Shown here: positions 36,051 to 48,271 of the stretch, piece by piece
Position numbering within the stretch: position 1 is the first letter of the stretch
Layout of the letters: every line of letters starts with the position of its first letter
DNA from: Microbotryomycetes sp. JL201
Lineage: Eukaryota > Basidiomycota > Microbotryomycetes
Assembly (NCBI GenBank): GCA_033819885.1
Contig: JAQYUZ010000030.1
Location: 1 to 64,000, forward strand
Direction of reading: 5' to 3'
DNA length: 64,000 nucleotides
Notes under the pieces: generated by a model
Database searches by the model: none
What the model was told of the DNA's origin: nothing
What the model saw: only the letters and a program-made list of their open reading frames with translations
Program-made: the position numbers and the translations under genes

Positions 36051-38841
36051 CTATCCTCGCATACTGCCATGACTCAGAAGCAGTACTTTGCCCTTTTTAC
36101 CTTTTTTACCTTTCGGTCCAGCTTCGTCCACAGTCCCGTTCGACGGCAATGTATTCTGCTGCCGGTGCTGTTGTTGCTGCTGGATCGCAGAAGAAGAAGA
36201 AGACAAAGGTAATCCCCACGAGTAATCATCTTGCTCCGAGTTTTCACCGCTCCTTCCGTTCGCTCCATGAGCTCCTGGACTTGGGTCGTCTACGATCGTC
36301 CTGTTTGGCTTGCTCAAAGCAGCTCTGATTCGAGCGCGTTTGTCTGCCTCGACAGAAGAGACAGGTAGAGCAGGGAAATCAAAGCCTGACCTGACGGAAG
36401 GCGCGCCCGCAGCTCGAGTTCCAGTGGCCATCTTGCTAGCCAAAGAAGCTGGTTTTGGAGCCGAAGCAGAGTAAGGCGTCGGTCGAGAGATTGGAGTAGA
36501 GGACCTTGATGGCAGGCCCGATGACGGCGTCGAAGAGGAAGGGGTCGCGGAAGCGTGCGACAGCCATGGCGTTGGCGTGTGAGAGGCTTTCGAACGAATA
36601 CCAGGCACGCTGCCTGCGTTGGGCGCCGATGCAAGCGCCGGAAACGGGTTGGTTGCGGCAGCAGGCCTCGTTGACGATGCCGCCTGTTCAACACGGTCCC
36701 AGACTGCCGGCCGGGACTGTCTCGACGAGCGATTGTTGAGCGAGCGAGAGGTGGCGTGTCTAACGGAGCTCGGCAACGACGGGTCGAGCGGCGCCAGCGA
36801 AGGGAATTGATTTTGCTGATGGGCAAAGCTCTAATCAGCCACTTGCGGTACACGTGGCGTGGGGCGCCGCGTGAACGTACCTGGTCTCTTAAGTCGCGCC
36901 AAGCTGTAATCAACGCTGTGCGCTTCTCAGGATCCTCTTTGGCGAACAGATCGGCAACGCCAGTCACGACAGGCGCGGCCGTGTCCTCTTTTTGATCGAA
37001 AATGTTCCATAGTTGGTCAACGAGATCGTCCGCCGACATCTCGCCGCCTCGAAAGCTTCGTACTGACACCAACCCGAGTCAGGCTCTAACTCATATGGAG
37101 AGTATCGATGCTGTGCTCACCAGCAAGCTTGAAGGAAGTCACTTTGGCCTCCGAAGTGACTGCCTCCTCGACTTTGCGCATGACGGCCTCGTGTTGCCTG
37201 TCCACGATGTTCAAGCATGAGGGTAAGGTTGACGAGCGGAATGTCTGTGCCTGCTTACGCCTTCGTTTCAGGATCCGCACCGCTTGCTGCGCGCGAGGAG
37301 ACTGCGCTTGTGGCGGGCCTGTGGGTGAGCGAAGATCCGAATCCAGCTCTTCGTGCAGAAGAGCTCGCGGCAGCTCCAAGACCAGGAACGATTCTGTTTG
37401 CCCTACTCGTTGATGCGTCCTCGGCCGTCCTTACGAACGCAGCGGAAGGCTGCTGGTCGATTGCCCGACGGTCGCCTCTGCGACCGCTGTTGTTGTTGTT
37501 ACGCCCTCCGCTTCGACTCGACTCGCCCACTGACTGATACGTGAAGTTGGTCTCGATACGCCGGGCATCCTTACGGGCTTTTTGATCGGCAAGCGAGGCG
37601 CCGTGCGTTTCGACGGCGTGAGCTTGCAGATCAAGTTCCGATTCGAAGACAACAAACTTTTGCTGCAAGCATTCGGGGTGAGGACACATGAAGTGCGCAG
37701 ACTTGAAATGCGCTTCCTGTCATCGCAAGGTCAAATATTGTCAGCCGACTTTATTTTGACAAGGGCAAACTGGACCCACAAGCTGCTGGTAGTCAAGATG
37801 ATATTGATGTCTGATGCCTTGTCGAATACAGATGAAACACTCTTCGTGTTTTTCGCGACAATGAGTGTATAGTTGATCAGAGTCGTAAAAGTTGCGCCTG
37901 CAGAAATCGCATTGCGGGTGATCGTTATTCAAGTGCTGTCTCATGTCGGTCTGATTGTACAGAGCATGCTCGTGCGCAAAGATCTTCTTGTTGAACGAGC
38001 ATAAATCGCAGATTTGGGTGTTGTGTGCTGCTTTGACGTGACATTTAAGATCTGGCCATGACTGACGCACGTCCTCGCACGTCGGCTCCGGGCAATTGAA
38101 ACGCAGCAGCGCGATCGAGTCGTCTAGTTGCTCTCGCGTCTCGAACGAGATGCCGAGCTACGGAAGGAAGCAGTGATTGAGTATGGAACGAGGTGTCAGA
38201 CTGGCGCGCGCGCTGACCTTTGAGTCGGAAAACGGCAGACTTTGAGGAGAGTACTCGGAGAATGCCTTGTCAGCATCTGCCGTGAAAATGACTCGGGGCA
38301 AGTCTGTCTTGCAGAATGTGCATTCTCTGGCAACGACCGATGGACGGTCAGCTTCACGTGGGCAGCGGATCCGAATCTTCCCCTCGCGTGCAGTCATTTG
38401 CACGTACTTTTTCTTGTACAGCGCCCGCAACCTGATGGAGCATGTGTGGCACGTGCGATGGTTACACTCGCCCAAGGCCCACAGCTGAGCAACCTCTGCG
38501 CAGATAAAGCACACGGCGCCGTCATCTGTTTCGCCATCGTCCTGAGCGGCAGCTTGGGCAGCTCGTTGAGCCAATGTCTCGGGCGTCTGTTGCAGTTGTT
38601 GGCGGCCGCCGGGGTTGGTGCCACCGTTTACCGACGTTTCTCCAAATGCGCGGTTGTCACTGCGTGAGTTTGATCGCTGCTTGCGCTTGCCATGGTCGCT
38701 ATTGTTTCGCCTTGGATGCGATTGAGGTTGAGGTGGGGCGCCGTGGTCGTCGGATGCTGTCGTCGTCAGTCGACCGCCGAATGCGGCGCGTCTTGAGGTC
38801 GACGCCGCGGGTTTGGCTCGTGAGCTCGCTGCGTCCGACAT
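36051..38841 (-). CDS. HEL2: E3 ubiquitin ligase Hel2 (ZNF598 family)
   Basis: Senses collided ribosomes and ubiquitinates small-subunit proteins to start ribosome quality control. Low-complexity N-terminus, then a RING finger (CFICAEVAQLWALGECNH, CHTCSIRLR, and CTFCK after an intron), CPEPTCEDVRQSWPDLKCH, and a zinc-finger row (CDLCSFNKKIF, CDFCRRNFYDSDQLYTHCR, ECFICIR, FMCPHPECLQQKFVVF), then a disordered Ser/Pro-rich tail. The C-terminus has a poly-Gln stretch and GPKGKKGKKGK, a Hel2-type basic end. About six introns. Divergent from PDA1 over 273 bp. Confidence 0.93.
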
Positions 38842-39114
38842 GGGGCAACTGATGGCGGCGCGCGAGGGCGGGGGCGGGGTCGTCGAGACCGAGAAAGGCG
38901 TGGTGGTGCCGTGCGCACGGGCCCGCGCAGCTGACTCGATTTATCGAAACACTGTTCCCGCTGCGATTAAAAAGGGGTTCGCAGCTGGATCGCTCTAATG
39001 AAGCTTCTCTTGAGCTGATGCTGGCTTATAGTCTGGGCGTGTGTGCCCAATTTCGCGCGGATCGTTGACCCAACTGAACTGCGCGCGCGCTCGGTGCTCG
39101 TTTTTGCCCCCACC

Positions 39115-41380
39115 ATGTCATTCGTCCGGGCAGCCGTGCGCACCTCGCAGGCAGCGTCAGTTGCTCGCGTGCTCGGCCGCCATGCCGTCGCTGGCTCGCG
39201 CCTGGCCGGCGTGCGCTCTGTGCAAACGGTGGTCAGTCCGCGCGGTTTTCCCAACATTCGACGAGCATGCGCCACACGGCACTCGTGCGCCAAGTCTGCC
39301 ATGGCGACGCGCTCGTTGGATGCGATCGATGGGACGTCCGTGTCGTTGCAAGCGCTGACTTTGCTTCGCCCGTGTGCTGTCCCAGGCCGACGCCGCGTCC
39401 GTCGTCGACAAGGCCGGCGACAAGATCAAGGTCGCGCTCAGCAAGGACTACTTCAAGTCTCATTTGTGCGACATCCCAGAGCTCGAGCTCGAGGTCTCAA
39501 AGGACACGCTCGTCCAAATGTACCGCGACATGGTCTCGATGCGCCGCATGGAAATGGCTGCCGACCAGGCAAGTTGCCTCTGTTGCGTGCACACGGCCAA
39601 GAACGCAAAGTCACTGACCGTCCTGCCTCTCCGCCTTTGTATCTCCCCGTCCACAGCTGTACAAGGCTGTACGTTTTCGCATGTCAAGGACACGCTTCCA
39701 GGGGCGGTGGCGAGCTTAGCTGATCATCCACTCAATCCTGCCATCGTCTTTTCGACCTTGTACACACACACACACACACACAGAAACTCATCCGTGGCTT
39801 TTGCCATTTGGCTATCGGTCAGGTGAGTCTCGCACATTAGACGAATCTCTCCTTGTGGCCGCTCCTGACCATATCTTTTTCGACCTTTTTGCAGGAAGCC
39901 GTCTCGGTTGGCATGCATCACGCCATCAAGCCAGATGACAAGATCATCACCGCATACCGATGCCACCCTTTCGCTGTCCTCCGAGGTGGCACAATCAAGG
40001 GTGTCTTGGCTGAGCTGCTTGGTACGTTTCGTTGCTGTTCAAAAGATAATGAACCCGTCGAACTTCCTTTTTGACGATCTACTGGTTACTCAGGCCGCGT
40101 TGATGGCATGTCGCACGGCAAGGGCGGTTCCATGTAAGCCAGATCGACCTTGTGTGTTTCAGCACCAATCCGATGCACTAACGCTAATTTGTGTATAGGC
40201 ACATTTTCACACCAACGTATGTCATTCCGACGCGGCCTTGCTCTCGCCTGCGCCTGTCTCTGTACTGACCTCGTGCGCTTGCAGATTCTTCGGCGGCAAC
40301 GGCATCGTCGGCGCTCAGGTCCCGCTCGGCGCAGGGATTGCGTTCGCTCAACAATACCTCGGCCAAGACAAAGATCATGCGACGTTCGCTATGTACGGTG
40401 ACGGCGCATCCAACCAAGGTCAGGTCTTTGAGGCTTACAACATGGCCAAGCGTGAGCGTGTTTGCGTCTCCAGTCGGGCTGAAGGATGATGCTGACCAGC
40501 TGCCGCGTTGCCAAAGTGTGGAACTTGCCATGTGTGTTTGTTTGTGAGAACAATTTGTACGGCATGGGCACTTCGGCCGCCAGGTCATCTTCCAACACGA
40601 AGTACTTCACTCGTGGCGACTTGATCCCTGGCTTGCAGGCGAGTTTTTCTCTTCTGCCTTGCTGAAGCATACATGTATTCATCTGACCCGATCTGTTTCT
40701 TGAACTAGGTGAACGGTATGGACGTGCTCGCCGTCAAGCAGGCCGTCGAGTTCGCCAAGAACTGGACTCAGTCTGGCAAGGGCCCTCTGTTGCTCGAAAT
40801 GGTCACTTACCGATACGGTGGCCACTCGATGTCTGATCCCGGCACGACTTACCGGACAAGGGTACGTTGTTGGGCGAGCAGCGCGTGAAGCCAGTACAGA
40901 AAACACAGAGCTGACGAGCGAGGGGACTTGTTGTATCTAGGAGGAGATCCAGCACATGAGGTCCGCTAACGACCCAATCACTGGATTGAAAAAGATCATT
41001 CTCGACTGGGGTGTCGTCGAAGAAGGCGAGCTCAAGAAGATTGACAAGGACGCGAGGACAGAGGTTGAGAAGGCCGTCGAGGAGGCCAAAGCCAGCCCAG
41101 AGCCGTCTCAAGAAAAGGACATGTGGACCGACAGTGCGTCATTTTGATGGTCGGATGCAGCTTGAGCTGACCGAGGTTCTTTCATGTGAACGCAGTCTAC
41201 TACAAGGGCACGAACCCGATGTACATGCGTGGCCGCGAGCGAGAAGAGGTTGGTTGCTTTGTCGAATCTGCGCCACGAGTATGTCGCTCACTGTCGTTTC
41301 CGTCTTGAAACTAGCTGCATCACTTTGCCAAGAACGATTCTGATTTGTACGAGGGTGGTGCCAAGCAATTTGGTGCATGA
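39115..41380 (+). CDS. PDA1: Pyruvate dehydrogenase E1 alpha subunit, mitochondrial
   Basis: Thiamine-dependent E1 alpha of the pyruvate dehydrogenase complex. Mitochondrial leader ([19 protein letters not shown]), then [92 protein letters not shown], the TPP motif region [21 protein letters not shown] and the phospho-loop [18 protein letters not shown]. The C-terminus is [18 protein letters not shown]. About a dozen introns, two of them GC-AG (39569-39656 and 40639-40708) and one ending in a long AC repeat. A 12-nt microexon (39657-39668) encodes LYKA. Confidence 0.95.
39657..39668 (+). other. 12-nt microexon of PDA1
   Basis: CTGTACAAGGCT encodes LYKA and sits between a GC-AG intron (39569-39656) and a GT-AG intron (39669-39783) whose 3' end is an AC repeat. 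E1 alpha proteins have a conserved [13 protein letters not shown] here, so the four codons are needed. Confidence 0.85.
39762..39782 (+). repeat. AC dinucleotide repeat abutting a 3' splice site in PDA1
   Basis: About ten AC units run up to and include the CAG acceptor at 39781-39783. The usual pyrimidine tract is replaced by the repeat. Confidence 0.9.
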
Positions 41381-41488
41381 TGCGATGGGCATTTAGGTTG
41401 ATCGTTTTTTTGTAGATTATAGCTCGCTTTCTCTTTCCTCTGGCTCTCCTTTCTGCATAGAACCGCCTTTTTCCGCCGAACACGCATC

Positions 41489-43285
41489 ATGTCGTCGCGG
41501 CATCCGTCTCGGCTGCTCACTCGAAGGCAGACTGAACAAGCGGCCAAAGCGCTCGGACGATGGTTTGCTCAGAACCGAGGCTCGATGCCGGCGTCGACGA
41601 TCGTCCATGTCAGCCTCGCCGCCGCTGCAGGCATCGTGTTGGGTGCAGGTGCCGCTTTGTCGCTCAAGCAAGACGACAAGCGCGTTCGTGAGACGGCACA
41701 GGCGTCTGCGCCGTCGACGAGCGAACAAAGTCCTTTACTCGCGCGAGACAATCAACTGTACAAATTGCAAAGTGGAGCCAACGCAGGTCATGTTAATACT
41801 CCAGGTCAATATGGCAGGCCACCTGTTGTATTTCATGGCAGTCTGACGGGCACAGAGCTCGCGAAAAGAGTTGTCGACCCAATGTCGATTGGTAAGACTT
41901 TCCATCATGTCTGCTTCTTCCTCTTTCCGATAAAACTAACGTGTTGCTCAAACAAACCCCACCACGTGTGCTCGTACTGGTTAGGCCCGATTTCGGATTA
42001 CTTGAAGAGGATAGCTTATACGACGGCTTACGACCGACGTCTACGAATTCCCGCTTGGACGGCCGAGCATTTGACGGCCGAAAAATTATCGACGAGGAAC
42101 GGCAACAGGGCAGAAAGCTCGTTCACCGAGGACGAGAGCATTCCTCCCATGTTTCGGGCTCACTTGCTCGATTATTTCAGGAGCGGATACGGTCAGTTTT
42201 GTGCTCTTGCTTTTGTCCTGTTGGTGCGAACCATCAGGCGTGTAGGTGGTTGACGAGTCGGGTCACGTAGATCGAGGTCATATGGTCCCTGCGGCGGACG
42301 CCAAAGTGTCACAAGAAGCGATGCAAGAGACGTTTTTGCTGTCCAACATTGCACCCCAAGTCGGCGAAGGGTTCAACAGACATTGTGAGCACTCAAAAAT
42401 TTCCTTTGGTTCCGATGCAGATTGCTCATTGGTCTCGTTGTCCCCGACAGACTGGGCATACGTGGAACAGGCGAGGCTCTGACACGTCTAAACACTCGCT
42501 GTCTCGAAGCTGACTTTGGGGGTTCCCCAGTTCTGTCGAGACTTGACGAAGCAATTTGACGACGTTTTCATTTTTACGATTCCGATGTTTCTGCCGAGGC
42601 AGCATCCCGACGGCAAGTGGCGAGTGGTCAGTCTTTAACGAGGTGCAGATCCTCTTCGAGACGGACTCTGACCGGTTCCCTCGTTGGGCGAAAAAGACGT
42701 ACGAGATGATCGCGCCACAGAACTCTGCGCCAACGAGTGAGTGACTGACTGCAGAAACCGAATGACATCCGGGAACACTGGAGACACAGAAGAGAGAGAG
42801 AGAGAGAGCCCACCACCTAAAGTGCTTTCAATGTTGCAGTCGCCGTCCCTACTCATTTCGCCAAAGTGATTCTCACTACTCGACCGAAACGCACCCTACT
42901 CCATCCTACAGGCGGTCAATTGTCTTCGACCGACCCTTCAAAGCTCGACAAAGAGTATTCTATCGGAGCTTTCGTGCTGCCGAACGAAGCCATTCCGGAC
43001 GAGACACCTTTGGTCAAGTTCCAAGTACCCGTAGAGGCAGTTGAACGGGCTAGCGGATTGAGCCTGTTTCCAGATCAGCTAAAGGGCATCTCGAAACAAT
43101 TATGTCAGGTCAGTTTGCCCGCCCGCGATTTTTTTCTTTTTTTTTGGTCTCGTCAAAGACTTTGGCTCTGATTCTTGGTTGCCTCTATCTCGAATCGATC
43201 ACAGTCAACGACGTGCGCCGTGATTGTCAGGCGCTTTGACGACACTCAGAAAAAGTTGGGACGGCAGAGAAGCAAGACGTTGTAG
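41489..43285 (+). CDS. NUC1: Mitochondrial nuclease Nuc1 (endonuclease G family)
   Basis: DNA/RNA non-specific endonuclease of the inner-membrane space side. The N-terminus has a basic stretch and one membrane segment (VSLAAAAGIVLGAGAAL). The beta-beta-alpha-metal core is split over introns: ISDYLKRIAYTTAYDRRLRIPAW (shortened here to the visible exon), YFRSGYDRGHMVPAAD with the catalytic His, ETFLLSNIAPQ with the metal-binding Asn, DVFIFTIPMFLP and KVILTTRP. A C-terminal extension ends RFDDTQKKLGRQRSKTL. About seven introns, one containing a GA repeat (42791-42809). DRGHMVPAAD is DRGHMAPAAD in most relatives. Confidence 0.92.
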
Positions 43286-43465
43286 ATGAAGCGTAGTCGA
43301 TGCCAAATAATGACGATAACGAACGCAATGCTCAAGAAAAACAGACTGTATGAACCTGTTTGTGCTCTGTCGCATTCCATCAACAGGAAACGTAGAAACC
43401 TCCGAAAAAAACATGAACCAGACGTGCAACGGCGCTAGTTGTTTTAAATGGGTGGACACGCCTAT

Positions 43466-44429
43466 CTAGGCGGTGCTGACAAAGCCCTTGCCCTTGTAAT
43501 CCTTCGAGTTTGGTCCTGTGAACGGGTCGAGGTTCTCTTCCCGTGCCTTTTCGTTGCTGGCCTCTTGCCATTCCTTTGTCAACGTCTTTGGCTTTTCCTG
43601 GGCTGAATGCGTTCAAAAGGCGATCGTCTTTGGGTCAGTACAAGCCTGGGAGCAAAGCCTAGCAACACGGTTGTACTGACCGAACGAGCGCAGGCCGTAG
43701 AAGACGACACCTGCAACGGCAACTGCGACTGCAACGCCGCCTGCTGTCTTTGCGCCAGAGCCAGGAGGGAGGATGGGCTCCCTAGGGCCGTGAGGTCCAA
43801 ATGCGACATAGTAGGCTGTACAAGGCGCGTGGCCATGAAGGCGTCAGCGACGAGATGAACCGGGGACGGACAGCACGGCGGTTGCGGTTGCAGCGACTGA
43901 CCGGCCTTTTTCTCGTCGAGCGACAACTCTTTCCAGTCCTTCTTCTGGAGCTCTTCAAGGTGCTTGAAGGTTTGTTCCTGCTCTTGGGGCGTCAGGCCTT
44001 TCCAGGACGCTTCGATCTGCACGCGACCGATGATTTGTTTCGACGGCGTTGCGGGGCCGAGGCGGGTCACGACAGCGTTGTCGTGGACGCGGGCGTGTTG
44101 GCGTCAGACGAGACCGGGGACGGATGGGCGTGCAACCGGCGGGGGCCGCGATTGGCCGAGCGACGACGAAAACGCACGCGCGCGCGATTCGCCCAACCCG
44201 CGCAGAGCAGACAGCAGGCATTCATCAAAAGGAAAGGGAAAAGAGGGAGAAAAGACAACACCTGTCGTCAGCAGTCTGGCCCGGCACGCACGCACACACG
44301 ACGACGAATCAGACAACGACTGACGTTTGAGAGCGACACGCCGGCGGCAGGCGCGACCGACGACTGCAGGCGCACACCAGACTGGCGCGCATGTCGCACA
44401 GCTGTAGACGTCAACTGCCTCAGTGACAT
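43466..44429 (-). CDS. COX5: Cytochrome c oxidase subunit V (COX IV family)
   Basis: Nuclear-encoded inner-membrane subunit of complex IV. Exon 1 (44429-44325) gives the leader MSLRQLTSTAVRHARQSG up to SLSN. A 308-nt intron (44324-44017), long for this window, joins it to IEASWKGLTPQEQEQTF. Then DWKELSLDEKKA, YYVAFGPHGPREPILPPG, the membrane helix GVAVAVAVAGVVFYGLRSF, and a C-terminus with PKTLTKEWQEASNEKA and NLDPFTGPNSKDYKGKG. Three introns. The first join restores the usual SNIE-W motif. The convergent NUC1 ends 180 bp away. Confidence 0.93.
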
Positions 44430-44637
44430 GGCCGTCGACGGGTTCTGAAATGGGTTGAGAGAGCGAGAATCGGGCGCGCCAGACGCGGGCCAAGCGCGCG
44501 CGCGCCCGCCAGCAAATTGGAATTAACAAGTTTTGTAATCGCAATTAAAATTGGTACCGCTAGGAACGACTTGAACCCCGTCATCCTTCTCATGGCTTCG
44601 CAAGACAATGCTCCATTGCACACTATCCAACACGGAT

Positions 44638-47600
44638 CTACGTCGGCTTGTTCTTGGCATTGCTGATGATAATGTTCTTGTACTGGTCCACTGTCGACAC
44701 ACGTACGCGGCCACGTCAGTACGTGTATGGAAAAGTACCGTCACCACCCAACTCACCGTCGCCATAAAACTTTTCTGCCTTGCCGTCACCGACGACCCAC
44801 AACTCCTTGCAGACACTGTGTAAGCGCACACACGCACACACACACGCACGCAAGTGAGGGGATTTGGAAAAGGGTAAGCAAAGCGGATCGCACAAGAGCC
44901 TTTCGACACTCACGTGTTGATGAACGTAGAGTCGTGAGAAATGACAATGACTGGTCAAAGATACCCAGTCGTCAGTCTCGACACTTTCCCGGCGATGTAC
45001 CGTCACAACTGACCGCCTCCGTTCCAACTGTTGAGCGCGTTCATCAGGGCGTCCAATCCTTCAATATCCTGTTTCGCACCAAACATGACGAGATCGGTCA
45101 GCAATGAACACAACCTGGAGGAATGAATCAAAGTCTTGTGCTGACCAAGTGATTCGTCGGCTCATCGAGCAGCAAGATCTGCGGTAAACATGGACCGAAT
45201 TGCCACAAACGAGCATCAGAATTGACAGTCACAGACAGTCCCCCCATTCTGAGCACAACGTACATGCGGATGTTGCATAGATAGTGTGGCAAATGACACA
45301 CGGCTCTTTTGTCCTCCAGACAACGTGCCAATCAATTGCAAACTCGTCGTACCCTGAGCGTTCGGGTCATGTTTGTTTCAGCACGCACATACCACATGTC
45401 TGCAGCGGCATCGCGACAGGAACAAGAGCTTACCGTGATTCCAAAAGCTCCCAAGTGAGCACGGTACTCTTGCTCCGACTTGCCCGGGTACATCTTTGCC
45501 AACCAAGCGACACTGTTGATCGTCAAGTCGAGCGAGTCGATGTGATGTTGAGCAAAGTCTTGCAAAAAGACGAGGAAAATGGATTGATCTGTCAGCATGT
45601 CGTACGTCGCTGACAATCGGATGATCAAACGCTTACAAGCGATTCGGAGACGGCCATTGCGAACTTGATTGCCCTTTGTTGGCTGCAATTCTCCAATAAG
45701 CAGTTTCATACTGTCCGTCCCATCAATTCGTCATCAGTTCACTGCAACCCGAGCATACAGAAGCACAGAGACTCACAGCGTGGATTTACCGGCACCATTG
45801 GCGCCGATCAGACCAATTCTCGAATCCAAACCGACATCGATGTTGACGTTGGACAACAAAGGTTTCTGCTTGTCGTAGCCGAAGTAGACGTCCGACAATT
45901 GCAAGTGAGGCGGTGAGATTTTGTCGGCAGATTCAAACCTGAACGTGACCACGTCATCATCTTCTGGCGGCGTCAGCTCTGGCAACGATTCGAGAATCTT
46001 GAGGCGAGATTGAGCTTGAGCAGCACGATTCGCATTGTCTGTAAGTTTGGCACGTCCACAAAGAGACAGTCAGCTCCATCGTGTCTTTGCCGACTGGAAA
46101 AAGGCGAAAACAAAAACAAACTGACAGCGCCAGCGATCGACGAACGCTTGCAAATGCTGACGATACTGCAATTGAGCTTCGTACTCTCGCTTCTGATTCC
46201 TTGCACGCTCGGATTTTGTGGCGTAAAACTGGGTAAAGTTGCCTGCAACCGTCCCGTCACATCAACGTCTGTCGCAGACCAGAGCCTGCCGCCGTCCGTT
46301 CCATCCCTACCTTTATAGTAGTCGAGACGCTCGTTGTGTTGATATATGATGTCGGTCGCGACGGCGTCCAAAAACGACCTGTCGTGAGAGACGACGAGCA
46401 GTGTACTCGGCCAAGTTTGCAGATAATCTTCCAGCCTGGAATATACAAAGTGAAATGTCAACAAAGAGTGACCGACTGTATTGGGAATGATGGGGAAGGC
46501 TGACCAAGCGAGTGCGTTCAGATCCAAGTTGTTCGACGGCTCGTCGAGTAGCAGCAGGTCAGGCTTGCAGAACAAAGCTGTGTAAAGACTTGTCAGGCAA
46601 CAGAATGAAAGTGGAAATCGCCCACGATTCACCTCGAGCGAGAGATAAACGCATACGCCATCCTCCAGAGAAGGACCTCGTCGGCAATTGCTGTTGGAGC
46701 GAGGCGATTCAGCCAACCATGGTCCCGACGATTGGCAGCTCCACACAAAGTGCAAAACTCTCACCTGATCATCGGCAGAGAAACCCAGACCAGCCAAGAG
46801 CTCTGCCGCTCGACTGGGACCAGTGTAAGCGTCAATCTCGACCAACAAGTTCTGGACTTCGCCAAGTCTCGCAGACAGCTCTTCTGCCTTTGTCGACTTT
46901 TGCTCCTCATCTCCATTTTCGGCGCCGTCGCCAGCTGGCTTGTCGAGCGCCTCGAGTTGGGCGTTCAACTCTTTTTCTTCGGCCAACAAACGCGTGCGAT
47001 GAACATCGGCGGACAAGACGGAATCGATGGCCTTTGTATCGTCACCTAGTACTTCTTGCTGAACGTACAAGATTGAAATGTGTTGAGGAATGTTGAGTTC
47101 GCGGAGAGCCATCGCGCGCAACAGAGTCGATTTGCCGATACCGTTGCGACCAATCAATCCAGCGCGTCTGTCAAACAGAGATTTGTAATCAGCTCCCCTG
47201 CAAGTGCACTGATCGCTCCATTCCATAAACAGCTGACCGTCCATATGGCAGTGTTAGGGTCGCGCCAGACAGGATCCTCGTGCTCGCGAAGGACAAGTCA
47301 ATGTTATCAATATGAATATCTTTGCTTTTGCCTTTGCTCGAGCCGGGCGCTTGCAACGGATTGACCTCGAGGAACAATTCTTCGTAGCTCTTTTGTCCTT
47401 TGTTGGCGTCAATCAGCTTTGAAGACTCGTACGCCGTCTTGCGATCACGTTTGGCAATCTTGGCTGCAATTTTTGCTTCTGCCTTTTCAAGCGCTTTGAG
47501 ATTGACTTGAGTCTCGCGAGCTTTGACCTGTGCCCGAACCGGTCAAATTTGAGTCAGCCTCTGTGCGCGGGATCAAAGGACACGGCGCGCCGCGCGCGAC

Positions 47601-48093
47601 TGACGACTGATGAGATGTCTACGACTTGAGTGACTGTCTGCTTCTTGCTTAGAGCCTCTTGCCGCCTCATGTCGACTGCGTGCTCCAACCTGGCCGGTCC
47701 CTTGTTGCTGACGTTGCCTGTTTGCTCATCCCAAATCTTTTGCAGCTTGTCGCACACATCTTGAATGTCTTGTGTTGCGACGTGTTCAGACTCGAGTAAC
47801 GGCTGCACGAATTGCGCAACCGGGTCGTCGGCCGGGTCGGGCTCACTTCCACCAAACAGACTGGCGATGTAGTCCTGCACACAGTCAATCAAGCAGGTGC
47901 CGTCAATACGTAAGCGAATGCCAACATGCCAAAGAAAATCGCCCGAGCCAGAACGTGCAGGCGCTCGGCCGTCCTCCGTCGTCGAAAGCTGCGATGCGAC
48001 GACACACACACACACAAAACCGAAACTTGCCTCGATTGGACCATCCAAGCTCGTCGGTAGTACAGAGTTGACGATTCGCACCGCGTCCGTCAT
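44638..48093 (-). CDS. GCN20: ABC-F ATPase Gcn20 (ABCF3 type)
   Basis: Soluble twin-ATPase that works with Gcn1 on ribosomes to activate Gcn2. N-terminal Gcn1-binding type region (MTDAVRIVNSVLPTSLDGPI, DYIASLFGG), ALEKAEAKIAAKIAKRD, first cassette with GRNGIGKSTL, FSGGWRMRLSLARA and LLLLDEPSNNLD, ABC-F linker, second cassette with GANGAGKSTL, TLSGGQKSRVSFA and LLLDEPTNHLD, and C-terminus YKNIIISNAKNKPT. About ten introns. The first (48030-47875) has a GC donor and contains no in-frame stop. TG/CA repeats lie in this intron and in one near 44820-44850. Confidence 0.94.
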
Positions 48094-48271
48094 CGTCAAA
48101 CTCGGCGCAGGTGCCGCGTGTGGTTAGATTGCAAACAAAACCTTAAGCACCTTCTACTTGCCATGCAATAAAGGTAACCGCCGGTAAACATTATCAAACA
48201 ACAAGAGCATCAACCAAGAATAGTCAACGCTCAAGAATAGTCAAAAAGAAAAGTCACAAAGACTAGACGAT

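Noticed and set aside
36506-37537. Open plus-strand frames opposite HEL2
   Set aside because: They mirror the Ser/Pro-rich HEL2 tail, which gives long open frames on the other strand by composition.
44017-44324. COX5 exon starting near 44105 (VHDNAVVTRLGP)
   Set aside because: No AG acceptor exists in that stretch and a stop lies just upstream; joining at 44016 restores the conserved SNIE-W motif.
43601-44448. Plus-strand 215-codon frame opposite COX5
   Set aside because: COX5 exons on the minus strand match the family throughout; the plus frame has no motif and spans the COX5 introns.
44545-44625. tRNA-like sequence on the minus strand (GGGGTTCAAGTC near a terminal ACCA) just after GCN20
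   Set aside because: The supposed T arm does not pair well, no anticodon stem of five pairs can be formed, and no 5' acceptor strand fits the 3' end.
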